The notes under the pieces: model-generated | Database searches by the model: none | Seen by the model: the letters and a program-made list of their open reading frames with translations, nothing else | Told to the model about the DNA's origin: nothing | Program-made: the position numbers and the translations under genes | Assembly: GCA_031547595.1 (NCBI GenBank) | Contig: JAVBRU010000023.1 | Location: 21,470 to 85,469 of the forward strand | Source: JAVBRU01 sp031547595 | GTDB lineage: Bacteria > Bacillota > Clostridia > Christensenellales > Aristaeellaceae | DNA length: 64,000 nt | Direction: 5' to 3' | Shown here: one piece after another, positions 8,113 to 16,109 of the stretch | Position numbering within the stretch: the first letter of the stretch is position 1 | How the letters are laid out: the number at the start of each line of letters is the position of its first letter

Positions 8113-8763
8113 TTATTCCAACCACAAAACCCTCAAATACCTGCACAAAGCGCTTTCCCGCCTGGACACACTGGATTGCGTAGTGCGCAGCCGCTTTGCC
8201 ACCTCGCCCTGCGAATACTGATGCTGATAGCGCAAATACAAAAGCTGCTGATCCTCCGGCGGCAAGCGCTCCAGAATATCGCGCAGAAGGAAGCGATCCA
8301 TCCAGCGAAGGGCGTCGGGGTCGGGCAGGGAAGAGAGGAAGAGGCCCGTCTCGTCATATTGCAAGGGCTGCGTGCGCTCCAGCAGCAGCAAAATTTCCTC
8401 GCCCGGCACGTGGCTCAGCGCCGACAGCTCCTGCAAGGTGGGTTCCCGTTGAAGCTGCGTTTGCAGCAAAAACCGCGCCTGTTCAATTTTGCGCAGCGAC
8501 GCCCGCGCGCGCCATCCGGCAGTATGGGAGAAAGCGCGCCGCATTTCGCCCAGTATTACCGGCACCGCATAGGTGGAAAACTGCACCCCGGCATCCTCCT
8601 TGAACCGCCGGATAGCCGTTACCAGCCCCATGCAGCCCTGCTGGAATGCGTCCTCGTGATACGAAAAACGCTTCACCAGCGCCTGCACCAGCGGAATATG
8701 CTGGCGCACGAGAGCGGCCAGTGCGTCCGGGCTGCCGGCCTGTGCGCATGCGTAAGCGCCCAT
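8113..8763 (-). CDS. sigF: Sporulation sigma factor sigma-F
   Basis: This 216-residue sigma-70 family factor directs early forespore transcription. Region 2 (about 38-75: FQQGCMGLVTAIRRFKEDAGVQFSTYAVPVILGEMRRA) is typical of sigma-F/G/B factors. Regions 3 and 4 follow, with a C-terminal helix-turn-helix (YSQGEVAKRLRTTQSSVSRRE). Its ATG is adjacent to the spoIIAB stop, with AGGAGG inside the spoIIAB end, so translation is coupled. Identity rests on the spoIIAA-spoIIAB-sigF order as well as sequence. The protein is held inactive by SpoIIAB until septation. It is somewhat shorter than the about 250-residue Bacillus protein. Confidence 0.95.
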   Translation of the reverse strand: MGAYACAQAGSPDALAALVRQHIPLVQALVKRFSYHEDAFQQGCMGLVTAIRRFKEDAGVQFSTYAVPVILGEMRRAFSHTAGWRARASLRKIEQARFLLQTQLQREPTLQELSALSHVPGEEILLLLERTQPLQYDETGLFLSSLPDPDALRWMDRFLLRDILERLPPEDQQLLYLRYQHQYSQGEVAKRLRTTQSSVSRRESALCRYLRVLWLE

Positions 8764-9195
8764 TTATTCCTCCTGCAGGCGTTTTTGCATGCGCACGGTG
8801 GTGCCCTGGCCCACCACGGATTCTACCTGGATGTCGTCCATAAAGGTTTGCATCACGGCAAAGCCCATGCCGGAGCGTTCTTTTTCCGGCTGGGTGGTGA
8901 AGAAGGGCTGCATGGCTTGCCCAATATCCGATATGCCGCAGCCCTGATCGCTGATGGTGATATCAAGCACGCCGCCTTGCGAAAGCGACGCCACAATGGT
9001 GATAAAGCCTACATTGTTTTGATAGCCGTGCACGATGGCGTTGGTGACGGCCTCACTGACGGCCGTCTTGATATCGGCCAGCACATCTAAAGTGGGGTTC
9101 AGCTGCACGGCAAAGGCGCTGACTGCAACACGGGCAAAGCTCTCGTTTTGCGGCAGACCCAAAAACTCTAGCTTCATTTGGTTGGTTGCTTGCAT
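8764..9195 (-). CDS. spoIIAB: Anti-sigma-F factor and serine kinase SpoIIAB
   Basis: SpoIIAB binds sigma-F and phosphorylates SpoIIAA. The GHKL ATPase signatures are present: N box EAVTNAIVHGY, G1 box ISDQGCGI and G2-like SGMGFAVM, followed by GQGTTVRM. The start at 9195 (MQATNQMKLEF) is chosen because GGAGG overlaps an ATG at 9204 but is 9 bases from this one. Length about 143 is normal. It is the middle gene of the spoIIA operon. Confidence 0.95.
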   Translation of the reverse strand: MQATNQMKLEFLGLPQNESFARVAVSAFAVQLNPTLDVLADIKTAVSEAVTNAIVHGYQNNVGFITIVASLSQGGVLDITISDQGCGISDIGQAMQPFFTTQPEKERSGMGFAVMQTFMDDIQVESVVGQGTTVRMQKRLQEE

Positions 9196-9210
9196 GTTAT
9201 TCATCCTCCG

Positions 9211-9510
9211 TTATATGGTTTCGATGATTTGCGCCAGGCCGGACAACTGAAAAATACGCGCCACATGCGCGTTCATATTCTTGACGGCCACGGTGCCGCC
9301 GCGCTGTGCCAGCGTGCGGTAACGGCCGATAATCACGCCTATGCCGGAGCTATCCATAAACGTCAGCTCGTCCAAATCAAGCACCAGCCGCTTGATGCGC
9401 CCGTCCTCAATCATCATGTCCAGCTCGCGCCGTATGCTTTGCGCGCTGCAATGATCCAATTCGCCCTTCAGGCGCGCCGTCACCGTGTCGCGCCGCCGTT
9501 CAAAATCCAT
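9211..9510 (-). CDS. spoIIAA: Anti-anti-sigma factor SpoIIAA
   Basis: A STAS-domain protein of 99 residues whose unphosphorylated form releases sigma-F from SpoIIAB. The phosphorylation-site motif is clear (LTFMDSSGIGVIIGRY). The ATG at 9510 follows GGGAGGG. It is the first gene of the operon, 15 bases ahead of spoIIAB, and lies behind a sigma-H-like promoter at 9540-9569. Confidence 0.95.
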   Translation of the reverse strand: MDFERRRDTVTARLKGELDHCSAQSIRRELDMMIEDGRIKRLVLDLDELTFMDSSGIGVIIGRYRTLAQRGGTVAVKNMNAHVARIFQLSGLAQIIETI

Positions 9511-9539
9511 AGAGAACCCTCCCCATTGTACATACCGAT

Positions 9540-9569
9540 GTATTCATGAAGGTACACACACTATCCTGC
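9540..9569 (-). promoter_or_regulatory. Sigma-H-type promoter candidate for spoIIA
   Basis: On the minus strand GCAGGATAG (9561-9569) and CATGAATAC (9540-9548) are 12 bp apart. These match the sigma-H consensus RNAGGAWWW and RNNGAATWW at most positions with correct spacing. In Bacillus subtilis spoIIA is a known sigma-H target. Confidence 0.6.
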
Positions 9570-9619
9570 CACGAAAAATGAGAGATTATGCGGTTGTAAC
9601 AAAATTCGTTCGACATAGT

Positions 9620-9647
9620 TTGCATTGTCGCACTTTTGTGCTATAAT
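9620..9647 (+). promoter_or_regulatory. Promoter of the phosphatase-dagK pair
   Basis: TTGCAT (9620-9625), a 16-bp spacer and TATAAT (9642-9647), with TGC directly before the -10 (extended -10). Confidence 0.65.
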
Positions 9648-9685
9648 GCGAAAGTGGAAATCCGAAAACAGGAGACACATTTTTT

Positions 9686-10627
9686 ATGCAGTCACAGGCG
9701 GTTGTACAGCGCATCTCATTGCCCAAGGCGGGCAGGACGATTTGCATCAGCGATATCCACGGCAATATTCGCGTGCTGCGGCGCTTGCTTGAAAAAGCAC
9801 GCTATACGCCGAAGGACACGCTGATCCTGCTGGGCGATCTATATACCAAGGGGCCGGATGGGTTTGAGACACTACGCTATATTATTGATCTTTGCCAGCA
9901 GCCCGGCGTGTTTGCCCTACGCGGCAATTGCGATTGGATTGAGGATGATTTGTTACCAGAGGAGAAGGCGTGGCTGGAAAATTTGCCGCATATCATAGAA
10001 TCGGATGACTTTTATTTTGTCCACGGTGGCCTGCCTTCGGAGAATCTCACAGAGCTGGACGCGTTCTCCGTGATGAAGAACGACAATTTCCCGGAGCAGG
10101 GAAAACGTTTTTCAAAGTGGGTGATGGTGGGGCACTGGCCAACGGTGAACTGCACGCATGCGATTCCTTGCTGCAACCCGATTGTGGATGAAGAGCACCG
10201 CATCATCGCCATTGACGGCGGCAACGTGATCAAGGGCGAGGGGCAGATGAACGCCTTTATCATCCAGGATGGCGTTTTCGATTTTGTGGCGGAGGATGAT
10301 TTTGAGAAGATCACAGTGCTGCAGGATCAAAGCGCAAGCGAGAATCCCTTTAACATCACCTGGGTAGACCGCTTTGTGGAGCGGGTGGGGCAGGGGACGG
10401 ATGGTTTCAGCCTGTACCGCCACCTCGCCACCGGGCGCACCATATTATTGGCCGATCAGTTTGTCTGGCAAGATGATCAGGGCAGGCTGTGCGGTGCGCA
10501 TTTCGGGTTTGACTGTTTTTTGCCGCTGAAGGCTGGGGAGGAAGTGGCCCTGGTGAAGCGGATGGCAACACGGCTGCTTGTCAAAAAGGACGGCGTGGCT
10601 GGCTGGCTGGACATCAATAATGCATGA
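9686..10627 (+). CDS. Calcineurin-like metallophosphatase with C-terminal SH3-like extension
   Basis: The first 200 residues carry the metallophosphoesterase motifs in order: ISDIHGN, LGDLYTKGPDG, LRGNCDW, FVHGG and VGHWPT. This makes it a serine/threonine phosphatase or ApaH-like enzyme with a two-metal site. The second motif is GDLYTKG rather than the PPP family's GDYVDRG. The last 110 residues (LPLKAGEEVALVKR...VAGWLDINN) resemble an SH3-like fold; this is a guess. A dagK-like gene follows after 15 bases, so the two are probably cotranscribed. Confidence 0.85.
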   Translation: MQSQAVVQRISLPKAGRTICISDIHGNIRVLRRLLEKARYTPKDTLILLGDLYTKGPDGFETLRYIIDLCQQPGVFALRGNCDWIEDDLLPEEKAWLENLPHIIESDDFYFVHGGLPSENLTELDAFSVMKNDNFPEQGKRFSKWVMVGHWPTVNCTHAIPCCNPIVDEEHRIIAIDGGNVIKGEGQMNAFIIQDGVFDFVAEDDFEKITVLQDQSASENPFNITWVDRFVERVGQGTDGFSLYRHLATGRTILLADQFVWQDDQGRLCGAHFGFDCFLPLKAGEEVALVKRMATRLLVKKDGVAGWLDINNA

Positions 10628-10642
10628 TGGGACGGGCTTGAC

Positions 10643-11509
10643 ATGATACAGGTGATTTGTAATCCCACAGCCGGCAATGGCCGCGGGCGGCGCATTGGCG
10701 CACAGGTGGAGCGTGCGCTGAAAGCCAAGGGCATCGAGCATACTTATATCGAAACGCTGCATGCCGGGCACGCCACGCAGCTGGCACAGCAGGCCACGCG
10801 CGCTGGCATCGAAACGGTGCTGGCCGTGGGCGGCGATGGCACGGCGCTGGAGGTTGCACGCGGCCTGTACAGCACAAAAACAGCGATGGGCATTATTCCG
10901 GCGGGCACGGGCAATGATTTTATCAAATGTATCAACATCCCGAAGAAACCTATGGCGGCCCTGGAGTATGTTTTGAACTGCAAGCCCAAGGCCACGGACG
11001 TGGGGCTGATCAATGGCCGCGTGTTCCTCAACGTCAGCGGCACGGGCTTTGACGTGATGGTGCTGGACTACGCGCTGAAGGCCAAGAAATACTGCCGGGG
11101 CATGCTGCCGTATCTGTACGGCGTGCTCTGTGCGATCTTTAAGTTCCAGGCGATGGATTTGACATTCCAGATGGATGATGGGGAGAAAGTCACCCTCAAG
11201 GCGATGATTTGCGCCGTTGGCAATGGCCGCATCATTGGCGGCGGCATTCCCATCACGCCGGAGGCCAGTATAGATGACGGGCTGCTGGATATCACGCTGA
11301 TCCGGGAGATCAAGCGCAAAAGCATACCCCGATACTTGCCGGGGCTGCTGGGCGGTAAGGTGCTCACCTTCTCGCAGACCAGCCAGCACCGGGTGAAGAC
11401 CATCTGTTTTTCCGCGCCGCATATGCGCTTGAATATCGATGGAGAGATCACTACCGCCGATGAGGCTGTCATTCATGTGCAGCCTGCCGCGCTGCGGATA
11501 CTTCGCTAG
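10643..11509 (+). CDS. Diacylglycerol/lipid kinase family protein
   Basis: The DAGK catalytic domain (DgkB/YegS/BmrU type) is clear: CNPTAGNGRGRR at the N-terminus, VGGDGTALEVARG (about 60-72) and IPAGTGNDF (about 88-96). Length 288 is standard. These enzymes phosphorylate diacylglycerol or related lipids at the inner membrane face, recycling lipids released in envelope synthesis. It starts 15 bases after the phosphatase. No terminator is obvious in the 100 bases that follow. Confidence 0.92.
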   Translation: MIQVICNPTAGNGRGRRIGAQVERALKAKGIEHTYIETLHAGHATQLAQQATRAGIETVLAVGGDGTALEVARGLYSTKTAMGIIPAGTGNDFIKCINIPKKPMAALEYVLNCKPKATDVGLINGRVFLNVSGTGFDVMVLDYALKAKKYCRGMLPYLYGVLCAIFKFQAMDLTFQMDDGEKVTLKAMICAVGNGRIIGGGIPITPEASIDDGLLDITLIREIKRKSIPRYLPGLLGGKVLTFSQTSQHRVKTICFSAPHMRLNIDGEITTADEAVIHVQPAALRILR

Positions 11510-11615
11510 GGGTTTCCGTTATTTCTCAATGATGTTACAAGTGTAAACGCTTTTTCCAGGATGATTCTCCCTTCTCCGTTCGTTTTGTTGGTATCACAGA
11601 GAGGAGAGAACATCC

Positions 11616-12755
11616 ATGAATAAGGGAAACATTCTCAGAAAAAATCTTGCCTCATTTGCCATCGCGCTGGTTTTGTTGCTCAGCAGCGTCGGCGCACTGG
11701 CCGATGATGGCTCCGGCACGCAGGGCGTGGACAACCTGCCTGCGGAGGTCAGCGCCTATATCAACACCAGCCGCTGGAGCGGTTGGGAGGTGACCGGGTG
11801 GGTCAATCCCGGCGGCACAAAGACAAACAGTGCCTGCGCCTTTGCGGTTGTGAAAAACGGCAGCAAAAACGATTTGCTCGCCTTTGGCTGGCAAGACGGC
11901 GGTTGGGTGTACAAATGGCGCAATGACGAGGCGTTGCCGCAGGTGAAGGACCCCATTGTGCTGGGCGAGGGTATTGACGGCAAGACCTTTTTCTCCAGTT
12001 ATGTGGTCGACGGCTCGATCTTGGAAGCCCACAGCGTATGGGTGCAGCGTGACGATGGCACCTGGCACCTCAATCATTTATCCTGCTATAATCCTTTGAT
12101 GTTTTATGATACATCCGTCCCGGGCGTCCTTCGCGTATACAATACCGGCTGGACGTCCAAGGATACCGATGTGAAGGTATATGGCACCTATCAGACGGAG
12201 CTGCGCTACTTCAACTTCTACGGCTTCCCTAAGACCGTGAAGGATGCGCGCGAGAAGCTGAGCAATCCGCCCAAGATCCCTTCCGGCACGCTGTCGGCCA
12301 AGAAGATTCAGTTCACCGGGGGCAAGAAGTACGATGTGTACCAGGGGCCGGGGCAGGAGTATGGCCGGGCAGGCAGCGGCAAGGCAGTGGTCAGCACCAA
12401 CGACTGGATCCAGGTGTTTGGCGAGGAAAACGGCTGGATCATGATCCAGTATGACATCACCAGTGATCATATGCGTATCGGCTGGATTGCCGCGGATGCG
12501 CTGCCGGGCAGCGCAAAGGTCACGCTGCTGCGGTTCACCCCGATCCTTGCCACAGCGACCCGTCAAGTGACCATCACAGATGACCCGTTGTTCTCGCTGT
12601 CGGCTGTCGGGACACTGCCGCAGGGCACGCAAATCAACTGGCTGGCCACGATGGGGGACTGGGCGTACATTGAACTGGCTGGCGTACAGATGCTTCGCGG
12701 CTTTGTGCCGATGAGTGCGCTGTCCACCGTGGATGCGCTGAACGGTACGAAATAA
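11616..12755 (+). CDS. Secreted SH3-like protein of unknown function
   Basis: A signal peptide (FAIALVLLLSSVGALA, about 12-30) is followed by a roughly 180-residue domain that I do not recognise. Near 230-300 is an SH3-like segment (YDVYQGPGQEYGRAGSG...NDWIQVFGEENGWIMIQYD). A second lies at 310-370 (ITDDPLFSLSAVGTLPQGTQINWLATMGDWAYIEL). Bacterial SH3 domains of this kind often bind cell wall. The ATG at 11616 follows GAGAGGAGAG. The next gene encodes another exported SH3-like protein, so the two are probably related in role. Confidence 0.75.
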   Translation: MNKGNILRKNLASFAIALVLLLSSVGALADDGSGTQGVDNLPAEVSAYINTSRWSGWEVTGWVNPGGTKTNSACAFAVVKNGSKNDLLAFGWQDGGWVYKWRNDEALPQVKDPIVLGEGIDGKTFFSSYVVDGSILEAHSVWVQRDDGTWHLNHLSCYNPLMFYDTSVPGVLRVYNTGWTSKDTDVKVYGTYQTELRYFNFYGFPKTVKDAREKLSNPPKIPSGTLSAKKIQFTGGKKYDVYQGPGQEYGRAGSGKAVVSTNDWIQVFGEENGWIMIQYDITSDHMRIGWIAADALPGSAKVTLLRFTPILATATRQVTITDDPLFSLSAVGTLPQGTQINWLATMGDWAYIELAGVQMLRGFVPMSALSTVDALNGTK

Positions 12756-12770
12756 ACGCCCATCGGATAA

Positions 12771-12802
12771 GGGTTGTTGCAATATGCGACAACTCTTTTT
12801 TG
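12771..12802 (+). terminator. Intrinsic terminator
   Basis: GGGTTGTTGC and GCGACAACTC form a stem around AATAT, followed by TTTTTTG. Confidence 0.8.
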
Positions 12803-12823
12803 TATTTTTTACAAATTGCCGTA

Positions 12824-12852
12824 TTGACACGGATTCATCGACATGCTATTAT
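12824..12852 (+). promoter_or_regulatory. Promoter of the second SH3-like gene
   Basis: TTGACA (12824-12829) and TATTAT (12847-12852) are 17 bp apart. A leader of about 125 bases precedes the start codon. Confidence 0.75.
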
Positions 12853-12982
12853 TGTTACGCAAATATTACGTATTTATTACGGAAACGATGCACTTATTTA
12901 ACAAATATTATCTTTGCAATGATAAATGAACGCCGTCAGGCGAAGAAATAGAGAGACTGGCTTTTTGAGGAGGACGGAATTG

Positions 12983-14386
12983 ATGAAACGGTATGGGAGA
13001 GTGTTAATCTGTGTACTGATGGTTTGTTTATTTTTCCCTGGTATTGGAATGGCGCAAACGCAAGAGGAGTGGAATCTTTCGTGCGTCTATAAGCTCAGCG
13101 TGTCTTCTCCGGTATACTCCAGAACCAGCGGGTATGGCCGGGATAACCCCAGAGGGGATTATGTGACCACATTGTCTGCCAACACCTATGTTAAAAAGGG
13201 GGGCGGATCGGGCTGGGTTCAGGTTACGTGGATGTCTGGCGGCTCCACCAGCAGCGGCTATGTGTGGAGCGAGGACCTTGTGCGCTGCGCTTCCATGGTG
13301 CTTGTCAAGGACGGCGACCAGGAGATCATGACCGACGTGAGCGAGCTGGACCCGAACCATGATGCGATTGTGAATAACAATCACGTGAAGGAGCTGGCGC
13401 CCAGCCTGGATGCGGGCGATTACTCCAATGTGACGTATATCAAACCGACGTCGTATATTGATCAGGCGGTTCAAAACGCGACCACCGAACAGGAAAAGTG
13501 GGAGCTGCACTGCTCCAAGAAAACGACTACATCCACCACGGTGTACCGCAGTGGCAATCAGAATGAAGTGCTGATGACCATCCCCGCAGGCACCTACTTC
13601 GATATCACAAATAGCGGAACGAAGTGGACAGGCATCGAGTTTATGATCGATGGCACGCGCTACAAAGGCATGATCGCTGGTTCATCTAATTATGCCGAGA
13701 CCTATACGCAGGTCACCGGTGAGGACGGGATGCCCGATGCCGTGCACGAGCTGGACCCTCGTTATCAGGCCATTGTCAACGGTGGCGGCAGCGGCTCCAA
13801 CCCTTCTTCTTCTAACCCGTCTGCGGAGCCTGCAGTAGCCAACGGCACCTCCGTATCCCTGCTGGAGCTTGGCACCGTAACGGCCAAGGTTTCAAGCGGT
13901 GGCAAGACCATGGAAGTCCCCGTCGCGGATCTGGTGTTTGCAGCCGATATCCCCGAGGACAAAAAAATGGCGGTGGTGTATGCGCCCCGCACCGGCAAGG
14001 CAACGCTTCGCAGCAGCGCTTCCAAAGACGCCCGCGCGATCAAACAGTGCAAGGCCGGGACCATTGTGGCTGTTTTAGGAATCGGTAACACCTTTACCAA
14101 GGTAAACTACAACGGCACGGCGGGCTATATCCTCACCAGCTGCCTGCAGTTCCACGCGCCTGTAGAAGAAACGCAGGGCAACGCCCTCATCAGCTACAAC
14201 GGCAAAACCAACGGCTCCACCACCGTGAACATCCGCAACCAATCGGAAAAGGACAGCGCCAAGGTGGCCGTATGGAAAACGGGTACCGAAGTGATTGTAC
14301 TGTCCCATGCGGACGGGTGGTACGAGATCGAAGCCAAGGGTATCCGTGGATTCGTGATGGAGGAATTTGTGACCGTTCAACAATAA
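12983..14386 (+). CDS. Secreted multi-SH3 domain protein
   Basis: The ATG at 12983 follows GAGGAGG and gives a clean signal peptide (RVLICVLMVCLFFPGIGMA). Four SH3-like modules can be outlined. The first (about 28-95) and second (about 175-235) both start with a W-x-L-x-C motif (EEWNLSC and EKWELHC), suggesting an internal duplication. Both are followed by a similar (S/H)ELDP-x-aIVN linker. After a Ser/Asn/Pro-rich linker come two classical SH3b modules (GKATLRSSASKDARAIKQ... and TVNIRNQSEKDSAKV...). It is probably wall-associated. No enzymatic domain is present. Confidence 0.8.
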   Translation: MKRYGRVLICVLMVCLFFPGIGMAQTQEEWNLSCVYKLSVSSPVYSRTSGYGRDNPRGDYVTTLSANTYVKKGGGSGWVQVTWMSGGSTSSGYVWSEDLVRCASMVLVKDGDQEIMTDVSELDPNHDAIVNNNHVKELAPSLDAGDYSNVTYIKPTSYIDQAVQNATTEQEKWELHCSKKTTTSTTVYRSGNQNEVLMTIPAGTYFDITNSGTKWTGIEFMIDGTRYKGMIAGSSNYAETYTQVTGEDGMPDAVHELDPRYQAIVNGGGSGSNPSSSNPSAEPAVANGTSVSLLELGTVTAKVSSGGKTMEVPVADLVFAADIPEDKKMAVVYAPRTGKATLRSSASKDARAIKQCKAGTIVAVLGIGNTFTKVNYNGTAGYILTSCLQFHAPVEETQGNALISYNGKTNGSTTVNIRNQSEKDSAKVAVWKTGTEVIVLSHADGWYEIEAKGIRGFVMEEFVTVQQ

Positions 14387-14397
14387 GAAATAGGAAA

Positions 14398-14433
14398 GAG
14401 CTGCTGCAGATGAAAATCCACAGCAGCTCTTTT
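14398..14433. terminator. Terminator between convergent genes
   Basis: GAGCTGCTG (14398-14406) pairs with CAGCAGCTC (14421-14429), followed by TTTTA. The stem can serve both strands. Confidence 0.85.
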
Positions 14434-14444
14434 ACGTTGTATGA

Positions 14445-15896
14445 TTATACCTTGATGCTGGCCCACTTGCCGCTGGAAAAGCGCGGATAGAAGAACATAA
14501 AGCGCAGCACCAGCTCGAACAACCCAAACACCCATGCGCCGCCCAGCTCAAAATGGAACACATACACGGCGAGCGCCGCCAGCACCGGGCGCACAATGCT
14601 GACGCAAATGGTGGCGACCATTGCCACATACAGGTTGTCGCCCGCGCCGCGAAGGCCGCTGGATAACACCACGGAGCTGGTCTGAAACGGTTGAATGAAA
14701 GCCAGCACCATCAGCGCCTGCGCGGCATAATAAATCACCTGCTCGGCGTTGGGCGTGGTGCTGTCCAGGAAAAGGCCGGGCAGCTGATAGCGGAAGGTAA
14801 TCAGGATCGCGGCCAATATCACGGAAATCATCAGCGCCACACGCTGGGCAACCTTGCCATACAGCATCGACAGGTCGGCGCGTTTTCGGCCGAGGTTTTG
14901 CCCAACCAACGAGGTGGCGGCAACACCCAGGCCATCGCCAAAGGTGAAGGTGATGTTGATAAACTGCATGCCAATGCCGTGTGCGGCATACATCACCGTG
15001 CCCAGGCTGTACATGATGCGGGCATAGATGAAGAAGCCAAAGCGCACGCCCACCTGCTCCACGGCGGCGTTGCCGCCAATTTTGATGATGGACTTCATGG
15101 CGTCTTTGTTGATCCGCCAGGAATCATGGCGCGAAATATGCAGGTATCCACGCCATTTGCCGCCAATCAGCACCGTGCCCAGCGCAAAAAGCGCGCCGCA
15201 GGCCATGCCGATCACAGAAGCGATGGCGGCGCCGCGCACCTCCAGCCGGGGGAAGCCAAAGTTGCCGCCGATGAGCAGGTAGTTAAACACCATATTGATC
15301 AGGTTGCTGGCCACATTGACCACCATGGTGATTTTGGTGTTGCCAATGCCGCGCTGTCCGGCGCAAATGCACATGGCCAGGGCATTGATGGGCATAGCGT
15401 AGCTCATGATGCGGAAATAATCCGTAGAATCCTTCAGCACCCGCGCGTCCGCTGGGGTGTTAGTGTTGGCGCCTGCCAGGCGCATCATGGCCTCGGGCAT
15501 AGAGATGGCAATGGTCATCAGCACCATCGCCATGCCAAGCACCAGCATCATGGCGTTGCGCAGGGTGGTGTTGGCGTCTGCCTGGCGTTCTTCGCCCTTG
15601 CGGCGGGCGATGATGGCAGTAACGCCCACGTTCATTGCAAAAAACAGGCACATGAATATCATGCGCGGCTGGCCGGGCAATGTGACGGCGGCAATGGCCT
15701 CTTCGCCCAGAAAACCCACCATCGCTGTATCCACCGCGCCAATCATGCTCATCAGCACCATTTCGATCAGCGAGGGGAAAGCGATGCGCATCACATCCTG
15801 GTATGCAGTTTTTGTATCCGGCAGATCACCCAGCCGCTTGTCCGGCTTTACCATGTGCTCTGGCATAAAGAACCGCTTGATAAAGTTTGCTTGCAC
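14445..15896 (-). CDS. MATE family multidrug/Na+ antiporter
   Basis: This 483-residue membrane protein has two similar MatE halves of about six helices each. The first starts near LIEMVLMSMIGAVDTAMVGFLG and the second near IIKIGGNAAVEQVGVRFGFFIYARIM. MATE exporters use Na+ or H+ gradients to expel cationic drugs or metabolites, and the substrate is unknown. The start is GTG at 15896 with a weak site (AAAGGCGG); an internal ATG (MPEHMVK) is an alternative. It stands alone, facing the GH18 gene divergently. Confidence 0.93.
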   Translation of the reverse strand: MQANFIKRFFMPEHMVKPDKRLGDLPDTKTAYQDVMRIAFPSLIEMVLMSMIGAVDTAMVGFLGEEAIAAVTLPGQPRMIFMCLFFAMNVGVTAIIARRKGEERQADANTTLRNAMMLVLGMAMVLMTIAISMPEAMMRLAGANTNTPADARVLKDSTDYFRIMSYAMPINALAMCICAGQRGIGNTKITMVVNVASNLINMVFNYLLIGGNFGFPRLEVRGAAIASVIGMACGALFALGTVLIGGKWRGYLHISRHDSWRINKDAMKSIIKIGGNAAVEQVGVRFGFFIYARIMYSLGTVMYAAHGIGMQFINITFTFGDGLGVAATSLVGQNLGRKRADLSMLYGKVAQRVALMISVILAAILITFRYQLPGLFLDSTTPNAEQVIYYAAQALMVLAFIQPFQTSSVVLSSGLRGAGDNLYVAMVATICVSIVRPVLAALAVYVFHFELGGAWVFGLFELVLRFMFFYPRFSSGKWASIKV

Positions 15897-16058
15897 GGGA
15901 AAGAAGACCGCCTTTCAATTGATCACACACGATTGCCAGTATACCATAGTCTGTGTCGTTTTGCATCTGATTTTGTGTTTTTTTATGGCTTTTTGTTTTA
16001 CAGGGGAGAGTGGTTTGGGCATTGGTTCATGTTGACATTGATGTTTATGCGATGTGTG

Positions 16059-16067
16059 TGCTATAAT
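16059..16067 (+). promoter_or_regulatory. Extended -10 promoter candidate for the GH18 gene
   Basis: TGCTATAAT is an extended -10 element 43 bases before the start codon. The nearest TTGACA (16032-16037) is 24 bp away, too far for a standard -35. Confidence 0.45.
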
Positions 16068-16109
16068 GCTATTAGTATTTCGATAATTTCATCAAAGGAG
16101 GTCTACAAC

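Noticed and set aside
14691..16109. Long open frame upstream of the GH18 gene giving an 880-residue product
   Set aside because: It is antisense to the MATE gene, while AAAGGAGG and a signal peptide mark the true start at 16110.
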